Source: Kudoa neothunni (taxonomy: Eukaryota; Cnidaria). Taken from it: 64,000 nt of DNA. The notes beneath the pieces were generated by a model, which saw only the letters and a list, made by a program, of their open reading frames with translations, was not told the origin of the DNA and searched no databases. The position numbers were made by a program, and so were the translations under genes. The stretch lies in the NCBI GenBank assembly GCA_964304625.1, contig OZ199840.1:8618001-8682000 (forward strand), given 5' to 3'. Positions 1 to 18,825 of this stretch are shown piece by piece; the stretch's first letter is position 1, and the number at the start of each line of letters is the position of its first letter.

Positions 1-636
1 ATAATTAATCGGATTATCTCGAATAATAATTATTCAATTTCTCAGTCTACCTTAAGCAGAATTTTTCAAAATCTTCCATATCGTTTTTATGATAATTTTC
101 TACATTTATTTGACCAAAAAATCCCGTTGCGGGAAAGAAATTTTGTTTGCTAAGAGATAATCAGTATTCTAAATTAAATTTTGTATGAATCTGTTTATTA
201 AAATAATTCAGGAGGATAGATGTAATTTCAAGTGTTTCGGACAATTATTCAATATTCTATGAATAAATTAAAATTCTTTTGGTATCTAGAAGACACCTAG
301 CCCCTTAGAGGGTTAAAGATTAAATCCTATTAACAACATTTATATCATTAAGATTCTTTTATGTAAAAGAAAAATCTATTGAATAATATTATTTTCACTA
401 CCTTAATAAGTTTTAATGTGTAAAATTTAATTTCTGTTGAATTTAGAATCGCGAAAAGTCATGCAAATTAACATGACTGCGCATTAATGAGGTTTATAAA
501 TTACAAATCCTTTCGGCGGTGTATACTTCAAAATTTGAAATAATCTCTTAAAATGACTTAAAACATTTTAAACCAACATTTAGGCATAATTTTATATCCC
601 GATTTTGTTAGTTGATTCGCGCGCACAATTTTAGCC
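1..636. other. AT-rich intergenic sequence upstream of RECQL5
   Basis: No coding exon was recognised. The string TTAGAGGGTTAA at 305-316 resembles the right end of the piggyBac-like elements seen elsewhere in the window (GAGGG followed by TTAA), but no matching left end was found, so it is only a possible relic. The helicase promoter should lie in the last few hundred bases; no convincing TATA box was picked out. Confidence 0.4.
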
Positions 637-7617
<6,981 letters not shown>

Positions 7618-7632
7618 GTGATTTTCATTTAG

Positions 7633-7638
7633 AATAAA
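7633..7638 (+). terminator. AATAAA polyadenylation signal for RECQL5
   Basis: A canonical AATAAA hexamer 16 bp after the RECQL5 stop codon, in the right place for a very short 3' untranslated region. Confidence 0.6.
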
Positions 7639-8087
7639 ACAAAAAAGCAAAAAGTTTACACTAGAAGAATCCCACCATTCCTCTAAGCCAATTAGTTTCG
7701 TTTATGTACTAAAACATCATTAGTTATAGTTATATTTTTATACGTTAATTCGAATTAGTAATATCTTATATCTTATCACGAAACGTATATGCTTTTTTAT
7801 GAGTGATACGTAAAATATTCGATAAATTTTAATATTTCTCGCGTCTAATTATTCTTTGATTGTTTAATGCTCAGAGTTCTTTTGTAAAATTGTCTCGAAA
7901 CGATAATTTAGTTAATAAACACACAGGACATTACGAGTATTTTATGTTGAAATTTGTTCTTTGTTCAACTGAAAAGTTAAAGTTACATATATTTATAATT
8001 GGAGTCGAATTCCCGAGTTCGTTAGTGGATTGGGAATAATTTTAACCGAAAACCATAAAACATCTCTAAAAATTTATTAATATCTGT
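7639..8087. other. AT-rich spacer between RECQL5 and the piggyBac-like element
   Basis: No exon, RNA gene or repeat was recognised here. Confidence 0.4.
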
Positions 8088-9211
8088 AACCCTCTAAATA
8101 TAATTGTATAATTGGGGGTTTTTGGACCTCATGATCTTTTTTCATCCGAAATATTGATTTAAATGTTTAGGGAAACTTTGAAAAAATTCTATCCAGTAAA
8201 TATATTTTTATTGCATGAATGTCATGCCTTAATCTACATTGCATATTCACCATTATTAGTTTCAATGATGTGTTCAAGTGATCTTAATAGTTAGTTATTA
8301 CTCCGATACAGAGTTTTCAGAATCATTTTCTTCATTTCATGATTATTTATTGTTAGGAAAATTTGATATTGATACAAATATACAACTTAACTCATTGATA
8401 CACAAAAATGGAACGTTATGGCCTATGAAACCACCGTTGATATCTAGAACATGTGTTTCAAATATTATGAGTAGTCAGTCAGTAGTTCACCTGGAGTCTC
8501 TCCGTTTTGATTAAAAAATACTATCGATACTTTCAGAATAATATTTAGTTATGTTATGTACGCCATTATTTTAGAATATACCGGTACATGGGTGGGAAAA
8601 CGTTTGGTGATAGATGGATCAAATTGAATGAGTTCATTAGTTGTTTATTTCTGATGGGATATCACAGGGATAATGGAGAATCGATTAAAGAGATATTTTG
8701 GTTAAAAGAAGGAAAGATGTATAGTGATTTATTCTCATTACATAAATATCTCCGAATAATGTGAGTTTCACATTTTAATGGTATGGAAAATATTGAGGTA
8801 ACAAAATAATCCGGAAATTTTTGTCATGTTGGTAAATTATAGCATATTTAGTTTCCGCCATAATGAACATTTCAAGCGTATCTATGTTACCTTTTCTATG
8901 TAATAGTCTATGCTAGGATTATGATCTTTTTGATAATTTAAGCGAAAATTAAATAAAGCATTAATTCTACTAAATGAGCTGAGTTTTTATCTAAAAAGGT
9001 TTATATAAAATATGTGATCTCAAAAGTAATATATACACATTGTTTAAAATATTCCTTTATCATTCACACATGCTCACCCAACATTACATGATGTCATTTA
9101 TTAAATTACTGAAAATATAATAGAATAAATATTTATCAAATATAACGTGGGGTGTTTTGGACCCCAATTATACTTTGAGGATGTAAATTTTCATGTGACT
9201 TAGAAGGTTAA
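8088..9211 (+). mobile_element. decayed piggyBac-like element
   Basis: The left side reads TAACCCTCTAAATA and carries the subterminal string GTATAATTGGGGG...GGACC near 8108-8129. The right side carries the inverted form GGACCCCAATTATAC near 9158 and ends ...AGAAGG followed by TTAA at 9208-9211. Inverted subterminal GGGGTCC-like strings and a TTAA boundary are piggyBac hallmarks; the left TTAA has become GTAA. Transposase pieces lie inside in the same orientation. Confidence 0.5.
8290..8763 (+). pseudogene. piggyBac-type transposase N-terminal fragment
   Basis: The first open piece (to about 8514) ends with KNGTLWPMKPPLISRT and SNIM, matching the KNG--W---PP--RT---NI segment that precedes the catalytic domain in piggyBac proteins. 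A second frame from about 8580 gives TFGDRWIKLNEFISCLFLMG and continues EIFWLKEGKMYSDLFSLHKY, matching the EL-AFIGLLL-MG ... W ... F---M---RF block. A stop and frame change separate the pieces and the DDE core is not seen, so this is a relic. Confidence 0.6.
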
Positions 9212-11135
9212 TTAACTCATAGAAGGAATTAAATGGAAAAAAATATTGTGTGTAATACTTTTAACGAATTTTATTAGCGAACTTAAAATTTATATAAATT
9301 TAGGGATATCATTAAAATAGGAAAAATACAATGTTTCTAGAGTTAATCTGTTGACTATTAATTTTATTATTCTAATACTAAATTTATCCAGCATTATTTT
9401 TAGTCCACTCTTAGACACAATTGTGAATCTCCCTAGTACCAACTTAATTAAAATTTCCGAATAAAGTAAGATTATATCCATATATAATTTTATTTCTAAA
9501 GATTCGTATTATCGGGCGTCTTTATTAAAATATAAAGGTACAATCCTAGTATTCAATCGTCTGTAACCCCTCTAATTTTAACTCACCGCCAATTGAGAAA
9601 ATGCGAACCTTTTTGTAATATTTAAAACAAAAGAAAAACTTAATATTGTATGTTTCAGAATAATGAGTGTTTTTCGCGTATCTACTCTATTTATACAAAT
9701 AGATAGAATTGAGAAATTACTGCTTTATTATAGAATATAACGACATGTTAATCTCAACTAACTATGGCTTAAAAATAAGCGAGTTTTAATACACATATAA
9801 GTGAAAAACTCCAATTAAAAATTTTCGAATCATTAAAATCACCATTTCCTTGAATTACTTTGCATTTATAATATTTCTAGAACAATTAAAGGATTTTTCA
9901 CATATCATGAACATTAAATATCCAAAAAATGACAATCCATATCAAGATTTGTTGACGGGACTCCACGAGACAGTTACTAGAGCTCCAATACTCATAACTA
10001 GATTCAACCAAAAAATCGTATCGCCAAGAATGCTTCGTACGTAATGTACGATTTTACGCAATTGGAGTCTGTCTTGAATGTAAATTATGTGCGCAATTGA
10101 AGCTAAATAAGACTGATAAACAAATAGCCATTTTATGAATTTTACTGAAAATTCATGTTTTTAATCAACTATTTTCTATTTATTGGTATATAAAATAAGA
10201 TAATAAGCTCTTTCCTTTTTATTCATAAATAAACAATTTTATTAAATTTGTAAATTATCTTCATTAAAATGAAAAGATACATATTATGTGTCGAAATACT
10301 AAAAATCTTATTATTCATGCGTTGAGTAAATCATATGATAAGTAAGAATTAAAGTTTAATTAACGTTCAGATTAATCTATTAATATTGTTTGTTGAGTTG
10401 TTTTAGATTGTAATATTTCAAATTAGAATTAATTTGCGCTCAAATTATATATAAACTAAAAGGTTACCTTCTAAAATAGGTCAGAGATTCGTGTGTATCA
10501 TTTAATTTTAAATTTTAAATTAAATAAAAAATTACAAACATCCGTTATATATATACGCATGCGCGAAATTCGTTTCTAATATTTTTCGTTGAAATATTAA
10601 ATAGCTTATTTATAAATTATAATTATTTTTTTTAATTGAAAACCTCTAGATTTAATTATTGTCCAAAAAAGACATGAAAACAATAAAACATTTTTTTATA
10701 TCAATTGTATTTATTTTCTCTTTTTGTAGTTATTTTTTCGTTAAAGTAAACTGCCTTATTCATTATTTATAATTTCTGAAGAAATAATTGTTCAAGCCCG
10801 AAAAAATCTGTTTCATAATTTTTATTTTTAGAAATGCGGAGTTTTCATCACAAATGGTAAGGGGTGAGGAAACTATAATCTAAAATGATGTGGGAAGCGA
10901 TTCCTTGATTATTATAATTATAAAATGCCCAAAATAACAAAAAACCATTTTAAACAAATAAATATATTAATAATTTTATGAATAAGCAATCAATATAAAT
11001 TCTTAAATAAAAAATTGATGAAAATTTCAACGGCATGCACCCAAATAATGATGAATGTTTAAATTATATCAAAAATAAATTGAGTCGATTCTAAATAAAA
11101 AGAAAAATTTCAAAAAATAATAATATAAGTTGATT
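9212..11135. other. intergenic spacer, no gene recognised
   Basis: AT-rich sequence. An open frame at 9850-10044, preceded by a plausible acceptor (TATTTCTAG), encodes a peptide with no family features that I recognise, and no partner exon was found. A second TAACCCCTCTAA string near 9567 resembles a piggyBac-type left end without a partner. Confidence 0.35.
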
Positions 11136-11907
11136 TTAGTAACAATTGCCATCAGTAACCGAGTTGGTTGGAGCCTGGTCTCGCATTAAAAAGGAAATGT
11201 GACGGCTTTTACGAATTAGCTTTCCATTGAAAAATGAATCCTCTTTTTTCAACACCTCGTGAGTGCATTTGTAACGGGCGAATCCACTGAATGAATACAA
11301 CGACAGGGGCTCAATTAAAAAGTCTACAAAATTGACTGAGTTTTCAACTTCTACGATTCTCAGAATGATGCTGCTTAACAAAGCGATTCCCGACACCACA
11401 GTACCACATGCCTATATACAATATTAAGCATAGAATACAATATTAATCAAGTGTAGTCGATTTTACTTCTACGTTATCCACATGGGGATTCACATGTCTA
11501 AAATTGATGTGAAATTGTTTCAACCAACTGTGTAAAATACCCATCTTCATTTATATCGAGAACGTGAATTTTTGGCAGAATTTTTAAATGGTTTGGTTTG
11601 TATATGGCGGAATATTGTTTTGCAAATATGCGTAGATTTTCTTTGGCCCAACATTCTTTTTCGATTTCTCGATAGTTGGTAATTGCCTTTATAGACAAAA
11701 TAATTGGCGTAATCAATACAAAATTATGTTCTATTATTGAAATACATTATCCCAGTGTTTTTCAAGATATCTCATCTTGGAAAGCAGTGGGTTCACCTCA
11801 TGGACCAAACTCTTCGACTCCTGTTCGTTAACAAAGTTTGGTATCAATTTGGTGGAATCCAATATTCGTTTACAAGAAATTGATTTTAAGCATGAAGCTG
11901 TATACAT
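11136..11907 (-). CDS. ALKBH7: alpha-ketoglutarate-dependent dioxygenase AlkB homologue 7, mitochondrial (4 exons)
   Basis: A Fe(II)/2-oxoglutarate dioxygenase of the AlkB superfamily; ALKBH7 acts in the mitochondrial matrix and is linked to programmed necrosis and fatty acid metabolism. Transcript-order exons are 11907-11746, 11686-11541, 11497-11467 and 11411-11136, with introns of 59, 43 and 55 bp, giving 204 aa (human about 221). The short N-terminus (MYTASCLKSISCKRIL) is basic and Ser-rich, as for a mitochondrial presequence. Conserved blocks: PNFVNEQE, WDN-AITNYREIEK, IHVLDINEDGHVNPHVDN, CGTVVSGIALLSS, then SFSGFARYKCTHEVLKKEDS and the RKSRHISFLMR tail. The iron ligands are His108 and Asp110 (PHVD) and His164 (THEV). 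The PHVD motif sits on a 31-nt exon; reading through the 43-nt intron instead would remove it. The GG|A junction restores the exact family spacing. Confidence 0.93.
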
Positions 11908-13579
11908 TTATAATTAGTGTTTAATTTTAAAAATTTAAATCCTATAATGTCGATATTTGCTAGTGTTGTGCATGCGCAGTAATAACGTTAAATATGCTGG
12001 GAAGGTATTAAAAAATTTGTTCCACAACTAGCTAAAAAATTAGAAGAAAAAATATATTTTGACGCTTTGAATTAATTATAATGTTATATAATAAAAATTA
12101 ACGATGAAATTTTTTACTTTAAATAATATGTAAAATATCGTAGATCACACAGATTCCTTAAAATCCAACGTGTAATGTAAAAAAAATGATTACTAAATTT
12201 AAGGAAGATTATTTTTAATTATGATGCTAATAAAATATTGTTGGAAATAATTACGCATATTCGTCATGTTATTCGGACAAAATTTCATCGCCTTTGTATG
12301 ATGGATTTCAGTAGTTGGATCTTTTTCCCTGTCATTTATTTTAGCTTAAAGCAGACTCCCTCAATTTTATTAGGGAAAGGGAGAATATGGTGGTAAAGAT
12401 AGAGTTAGATGATTTTCTTCTGCCACATCATTTATTATGTAGCTCCCTTTTGTGAGCCCTTACGTTGTTCATTATGAGCTATGTATTTGATATAACGAAA
12501 AATCGGAATTCCACAAGAAGTTGGATTAATTAGTCAACAAATACATGCCCATTTTCTACACCTTTATGTTCTGAAGTTAAATATATCTTATGGGTACCCA
12601 TTGTAGCTCATGAGGTAATATGTTAACAGCGAACTTTTCTCGAGCTCAAATTTTCAATATTTCTAAAAAGTGTCGCATTAAAAAGAAGAATCCTAATCCG
12701 TTAATGCAACAAAAAATATAGTAGTTGATTTTTTATTGAAAATAACTAATTACATTATTATTTATTTACATTTAATTAATATTAAATGTAATTTTTTCGT
12801 TTCTACATTCTCATTAAGGTTTGTGATTGGTAGAAAGTAGAATGAGACAATTTTTTAGTATAACAAGGAGTGAAGTTCTCCGATAACATTAGGATTTGTC
12901 TGTACGGATATGTTAGGGTTAAATTTCGAATTCACCATTTTCACTTGAAATTTTAAATTCTTGATGTAGTCATCATTAATAAGCTGTTTTACGAATTATC
13001 TGTGTTTTAAATAATAATATGCGTTGGTTCTCATAAACTTTTTCTGTCGCTCATTGTTGATAAATCCTTCAACTTAAGAATTCTTGTGAGTATTGTCAGG
13101 TGAACTTCAAGAAACTTAGTAATTTCTATAGTTGGGATGTTTTCTTCAAAAATATATAACTCATTTAAAAGATTAACTTTGGATAAATATAAAATTGGAA
13201 GAAATGATATTGATTAAACTTTTTTATCTCGAGATAGTTCGATTTTACATTTGTCTTTACCGCGAAACTTTTGCATAAGCACACGTCTAATGCACCTTTA
13301 ACATTAAACACCGTATTATATTTATAAATAATAAATATCTGAATTGATATAATAGTTTCAGGTGCTACACAAATTAGGAAATGATGGCAACTAATCTTCA
13401 TACACAGCTATTTGAATAAAGTGTGAAATCAAACAATTGTGCCTATTCGGTAAATAAAATATTTCGGTGTCAATAGTCGAAAAGGAGCATCTATTGATTT
13501 CCACAATTAAAGTGGCATTAAAATGATTATAGCAATACGATTTTCTAAACATTAAAGTGACATACATAAATGATAATAA
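11908..13579. other. intergenic spacer between divergent ALKBH7 and MFSD6-like genes
   Basis: Both flanking genes start at this spacer, so it should hold both promoters. No exon, repeat family or RNA gene was recognised. Confidence 0.4.
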
Positions 13580-15375
13580 ATGAAATCTTATAAACCGTCT
13601 GCCGATGAAACCACCATCACAACAAAAATTTCATCATCCAACGACGATGAGGACGGCCCTGAATATTCTTTTTTTAAAATTAATAGAAAGATGGTGCTTT
13701 CCAAATTGTTCTACTTTTTTTTCTTTTTTGGCAATGGTTCCCTACTTCCATACATGGCGTTACATTTCAAACAGATGCTGCTGACGCCGACTGAAGTAAG
13801 TTGGTTAAAATTAAAATGTGTGAACGCAGAATATTTATAAAAAATTTTGTAGGTAGGAGTGTTGATGGGTTTAAAACCATTCCTTAGTTTTATTGTGGTT
13901 CCAATGTGGGGGGTAGTTGTGGATCGAACGAGAAGGGCCAAACTCGTTCTCACCATCTCAATGGCAGCACTGTGTATTTTTATTACCCTCATTGCTTTTA
14001 TACGTGCACCTGATGATGCTGAAAAAATCCTGGCTCTGCATTGCAACAAAACTGACGAACGTAGTTGGAGTCCTTGGGTTGCACAAAGAGGAGTTATTGA
14101 GGGCTCCTCTGCGTCTGGCACCAACGCCCTTCAACATAATCATTATTTTCAATACTATTATCCTAAATTCTACAGATACAATGGCTATCCATGGCCTATG
14201 GATCTTCGCTACGATCAAAATGATACTACCACTTCGAAAGATAATGACTCCTACAATATTGACGCCTCAAGCACATTCATCAAGATATTAACATTGCTGT
14301 TGATAGGAACTATTATTGGCTGTCCTTCGTTGGCTATTGTTGATACGTTGACTTTGAAATTGTTGGGAGATAAAAGTTACAAATACGGCAAACAACGCCT
14401 TACAGGATCGTTGGGATGGGGATTAGGAGCTTTTATCATCGGAGCCTCCCTCTCTGCTACCCACAAATGTATTCTTCATCGACGACTTGACCTTATCAAC
14501 TACAAACCGTGTTTCTATACTTACGGCATCTCGATGTCGTTGGCTACATTTGTATGCCTTTGGTTTCGATTTGACGACCACGCCGACACTCCCATAGAAA
14601 CTCAATCTACTAAAACGCAAAATGATAGCGCTTCTTTGTTAGAATGTTGGCAGATTATCAAAAGACCAACCTACTTGTATTTTTTATTCACAGCTCTTCT
14701 GATGGGATTCGAAATGGCTTTCATAAAAACTTATCTGTTCTGGCATCTAAAGGTGCATTCTTCAAACTTATTATGGAATAATTTTTTTATTTTGTTTCAA
14801 TTTAGGATATGGGAGCTTGCCAAATTTTGTTCAGTGTTATCAGTGGAATAAATTGTGTAGCGGAAGTTAGCATGTTTTTTTTCGTGGATCGGCTCATTTT
14901 GGTATTTGGCCAAAAAGGAGTGATATACTTGGCGCTAGGATTTTACGCTGCACGTCTCTTTTATTACGCAGTTGTACCAAGCCCTTGGTGGGTTCTTGTA
15001 GTGGAAATGTTGCCAGGATTCACTACAGCCGCTGCTTGGGCCGCCTGTCTTTCGTATGTTAATGCTCAATGCACCAGCTATTTCAAAACCACAATGCAAT
15101 GCATTTTGCATAGTTTCCATTGGGGTTTGGGATATGGGCTTGGAGAAGTGATTGGTGGGGTTCTAGTCCATTGGTATGGTGCGCCCTACGCCTTCAACCT
15201 CAATGGAGTTGCTTGCGTTGCAACTCTGTTGGGCTATATTGTTATAGAAAAATATTTTGCTAAAACAGACTTCTCAACTTTAGAAAATTCTTCTTTGAAT
15301 GATGAGCTTATTATAGAAGGTGCTTGTTGTAACAATACAGATTCCAAACTAACCAATAATTCCACCGATGACTGA
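13580..15375 (+). CDS. MFSD6: MFSD6-like major facilitator superfamily transporter (3 exons)
   Basis: A multi-pass membrane transporter of the MFSD6 (MMR2-type) branch of the major facilitator superfamily; substrate unknown. Exons are 13580-13795, 13853-14752 and 14806-15375 with phase 0 introns of 57 and 53 bp, giving 561 aa. Family marks: start of TM1 KLFYFFFFFGNGSLLPYMAL, then TPTE-VGVLMGLKPFLSF, WGVVVDRTRRAK (loop 2-3 motif near residues 91-102), a long hydrophilic loop with NDT and NDS sites between TM3 and TM4, GTIIGCPSLAIVDTLTLKLL, the GKQRLTGSLGWGLGAFIIG segment, and C-terminal HWYGAPYAFNLNG. Lengths and motif order match MFSD6-type proteins (human 791 aa, MFSD6L 586 aa). The reading frame is intact. 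Ortholog versus MFSD6L paralogue cannot be settled here. Confidence 0.9.
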
Positions 15376-15523
15376 ATCATCACAGAACTTGTTTTTAATT
15401 GTGATTTCACTTTTAAAATGTTACCTGTTAGATATCATTACCGAATATTTAAATAATCATATTTTTATGTACATATTATTTATAAAATATTGAATTTTTG
15501 GCGTCCTCAATTTGTTTCTATTC

Positions 15524-15529
15524 AATAAA
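15524..15529 (+). terminator. AATAAA polyadenylation signal for MFSD6-like gene
   Basis: Canonical hexamer about 150 bp after the stop codon. Confidence 0.6.
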
Positions 15530-15584
15530 TATATTATACATTATATATATACATATAATTTTATTTTAATTTGTTGTTTACTTC

Positions 15585-15608
15585 AATATATATATATATA
15601 TATATATT
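15585..15608. repeat. (TA)n microsatellite
   Basis: An uninterrupted TA run downstream of the MFSD6-like gene. Confidence 0.85.
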
Positions 15609-17140
15609 TATTTATTTACCTGTTATTTAAAACAATACTTTATAAATATTATATTTTCTATAAAGTATCATTTTAGTTCGGAAAAATATAAAATAATAAT
15701 TTACAGTATTTAACATGTAATATACAATCCTTTCGTGGACATAAGTGCGTGTTATCCAGCTTTATGGTTAAGCCAAAAAATACGCGCTTATATGCAATGA
15801 ATTAAAATGAAAATAAGAAAAGTTTTTATCAGCACGTTAAATAATTGAATGTGACAGATTTCAGACAGTTTAATCTGTAAATAACTCTTGAATCAGAATT
15901 TCTAGGATTAAAACTGTGTTGGCGAAGTTGTATATACCGCTTAGGATTAAACATTCCGTTCAAATAGATTCTTCACTAGCTGAACTAACATAAAATCTTA
16001 AAATATCTATTAATTTATTTTCTAATTCAGAGAGTTAAATTTGGATTTTTTACTAATCTGAGGAAGTGAATTTGAAGAATACTAATCCTTCATTTTTTTA
16101 TTAAAAATTTAATTTGAACATTAACAGAAGTATCCTTCATAATTTAAAATATATTTTCTCATCATAAAGACATTTTAATACCACTTAGGATACCGATTTA
16201 TCAACTTTGCCTAGATGTCATGTGAAAAGATATCTCAAGAATATTAATAATTTTAAGTAGTTCATAGCTTAAGCATCAATAACTCAATTATAATACAACT
16301 TTATTTTCTGGTTTACAAAAAATCTGCAACTATAAATGCTATACCTGTGACGACACAGATCAAGCAGTATAGCTCCATAACTAAATTTGTCCAATCGTTA
16401 ACTTACTAATTGTAGTTTATTTTAACTATCTAAGGTTTTTAGGAAATCTTTTAAAAATAGAATGACTAGAATATTTATGTATTTATTTTTCGTAATATTG
16501 ATTTTATCGTTTCAGAGTAGAAACAGGTCATATAAAATAATTATTGTTTGTTGATTTTAAATATCATAATAACAATTTTTTAATAATTAACCCCCTTAAA
16601 ATTTAATTACTATAACTTTTAGTTTTCTTATACGAGAAAACAATATAGGATCATTCATGAATTTTTTAAAGAAATAAGTAAACCCACTATGAATCAAGAA
16701 GAAATATCATAAACGATATAAATATATATCACATGTTGAACAGAAAATTTTCATCATCGTTACGAGTAAAACTCATGAACCTCTTTTTGCAACTCTCATC
16801 TTGCCCGTACTCTATAATACTAAAAGCGATTGACCTCTCTTAATATTAAAGTCGTAACAGATTTAATGCTTTATTCTAAAATTTCAAGATTTATCATTTT
16901 TTATAAGGAAAAATGTTCCTTGCACGATTGAAAAAAAGAAAAACCATCAATACTTTATATTATGTATATTATAAAAAACATTTATCTCACAGTTAGGTAC
17001 AATGCGAACAATTTTCCTTTTATCAGGTGCTGATGTAGTTAGGTATAATAAAAATTATTTACATTAAATAAATGTATATTATGTTCCATAATTACCACGG
17101 TGTTAAAAAATTGAATATATAATATTATTAAAGTATATGA
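15609..17140. repeat. upstream flank of Kunitz copy 1, duplicated with copy 2
   Basis: No exon was recognised. From about 16170 onward this sequence is recognisably related to 28060-28970, for example CTTAGGATACCGATTT, then TTACTAATTGTA and AATACTAAAAGCGAT in the same order. The duplication that made the first two Kunitz copies therefore carried at least 1 kb of 5' flank. Confidence 0.6.
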
Positions 17141-17216
17141 TCGACATGTTTAGCTAATTGAAAATTTCTTTAATCTTATTCACGTATTAACTGTTCGCCT
17201 ATTCTTTATATACGAT
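17141..17216 (+). promoter_or_regulatory. conserved proximal promoter, Kunitz copy 1
   Basis: A block of about 76 bp containing GACATGTTTAGCTAATTGAA, TTAATCTTATTCACGTATTA and a TATA box TATATA at 17207-17212, 57 bp before the ATG. It recurs at the same place before four other copies. Confidence 0.7.
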
Positions 17217-17263
17217 AATTATTCCATATTCTTAATTGTTTATTACAAATTCTTTATAAAAAA

Positions 17264-18725
17264 ATGAATACTCTATTTTATACAATAATTTTTATTCTAT
17301 CATTTTCTAAGAGCTGGTTTGGTAATTAGTATATTTCCATTTCACCTTTACCACGTTTACTAGACCCCATATTACCATCTTATGAAAGAGATGAAGGAGA
17401 TTGGCCCATCGATGTTGTTAAAAGTATGGATAGTGTCATCGACCGTTGGTTCATTGATATCAATGATGCCAAATGTAAGCCTCTAGAATATCGGGGTATC
17501 AAAGGGAATTATAACAATTTTGCCTCAAAGGGACTCTGTGAAATGCATGGTATATCGTAAATTAAAATTTGTAATATTAATATTAATATTCGTTAAAGGT
17601 AAGTTAACTGTACGGGAAAAATTAAAAGGATGTAAAAAACCAATGCATCCAGGACACTGTGTAAAAAATACAGGAACAACCCCGAAGTACTACTTTGATC
17701 AGACTACTGCTAGATGCGTAGGATTCACCTATAATGGATGTGGAGGAAGTTTTAATAGATATGAAAATGAAGAAGAATGTTATTTATATTGTCTAAGTAC
17801 ATCGCACTGACTTGAATGTTAAAAATTAATGTATATTTTGCATTAGATAAAAAAAATGGAGGGCTCACAAACGCTGATGATGAAAAAATAAAATCTCTTA
17901 ATACTAACGGAGACTATTTAGTACCGAATTCTTTAGATTGTGATCTAAAGCCGGACGTTAAAGATAAAGACCCAGGCACTGCAATTATTGCTGATACCAA
18001 TAACAACAAGTGTGCGTTTGCTGCAGTCTCCATTGATTCGAATACAAGAGGAATATTCAGGACGTTTTCTGAATGCGTCAAAAAATGTTATCGTATACAT
18101 ATTATTTTATTTCAGCTTTTTAATATTTTATAGCACATAGATATGATGCGACCGGCAACAATATAACTAATAAGAACAAGAGAGCACGTGCATGCGATAC
18201 GACACCTTACCAGCTCGCGTTCACAAGTGAAGATCGAGTGATTTTCAGATACTACTATGATTCTACCGATAAAGTATGCAAGCGTATGGAAACTGGCCAG
18301 CCTTCAGATGGTGAGATTGTCTTCGATAAAGACAACAATAACTTTCCAACGATGGAAATGTGCCACAGTTATTGTGGTGCGGGTATAAAACCTTATTTAT
18401 ATTAGGAGTAAAGTTGACGATTTTTCACATCAGATTCCGTTATTATTTAAACTTATTAACAATAAACTTAGACAACTACAAGAAAGAAATAAAAATTGAA
18501 GAAACATGTACCAAAAAAAACGAAGGTGTCGCTACTGGTAGTAGTACATTTAAAGTAAAAAGATACTACTACAATGTAGATGAAAACAAATGCAAACTAT
18601 TTGAATACCAAGGTTATGGTGGTAATTCAAACAATTTTAAAAGTGGAACAGAGTGTCAAAAAATATGCGGAGGCCATTATAATGAAGGGAAAGAGGTTAC
18701 GATAGAGCCTACCGCGGATACATGA
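17264..18725 (+). CDS. secreted five-Kunitz-domain protein, copy 1 (6 exons, intact)
   Basis: Exons 17264-17321, 17364-17549, 17599-17796, 17847-18092, 18134-18382 and 18472-18725; all introns are phase 1 and 41-89 bp; 396 aa. Exon 1 is a hydrophobic signal peptide (MNTLFYTIIFILSFSKSW). Each later exon encodes one Kunitz/BPTI-type domain. Domain I (about 20-81) has only two cysteines (DAKCKPLEYRGIKGN...GLCEMH). Domain II (about 82-147) has all six: GCKKPMHPGHCVKN, ARC, YNGCGGSFN, EEECYLYC, with Val at P1. Domains III (DCDLKPD...NKCAF...ECVKKC), IV (ACDTTPY...VCKRM...MCHSYC) and V (TCTKKN...NKCKLF...ECQKIC) lack the C14-C38 equivalents. Intron 1 contains an in-frame TAG, so it must be spliced. 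Kunitz proteins are usually serine protease inhibitors or channel blockers; only domain II has an intact inhibitory loop scaffold. Target unknown. Confidence 0.9.
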
Positions 18726-18819
18726 TTGAAAACCAAAAAGAAATCTATCTTTATTGCAAGGAACGTACTGAAATATTAGTTTTCCATTTGGTATAACCTT
18801 TTATTAAATTTTTTTATTT

Positions 18820-18825
18820 AATAAA
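18820..18825 (+). terminator. AATAAA polyadenylation signal, Kunitz copy 1
   Basis: Canonical hexamer about 95 bp after the stop codon. Confidence 0.5.

Noticed and set aside
9850-10044. Open frame of 64 codons after a good acceptor, possible terminal exon
   Set aside because: No upstream exon, no family features, and it sits in repeat-like DNA beside a decayed piggyBac element.
11498-11716. ALKBH7 homologue lacking the HxD iron site
   Set aside because: The apparent loss comes from reading into a 43-nt intron; the spliced form has PHVD.
13711-14124. 137-codon minus-strand frame over the MFSD6-like gene
   Set aside because: Antisense shadow of exon 2, whose plus-strand protein is clearly conserved.
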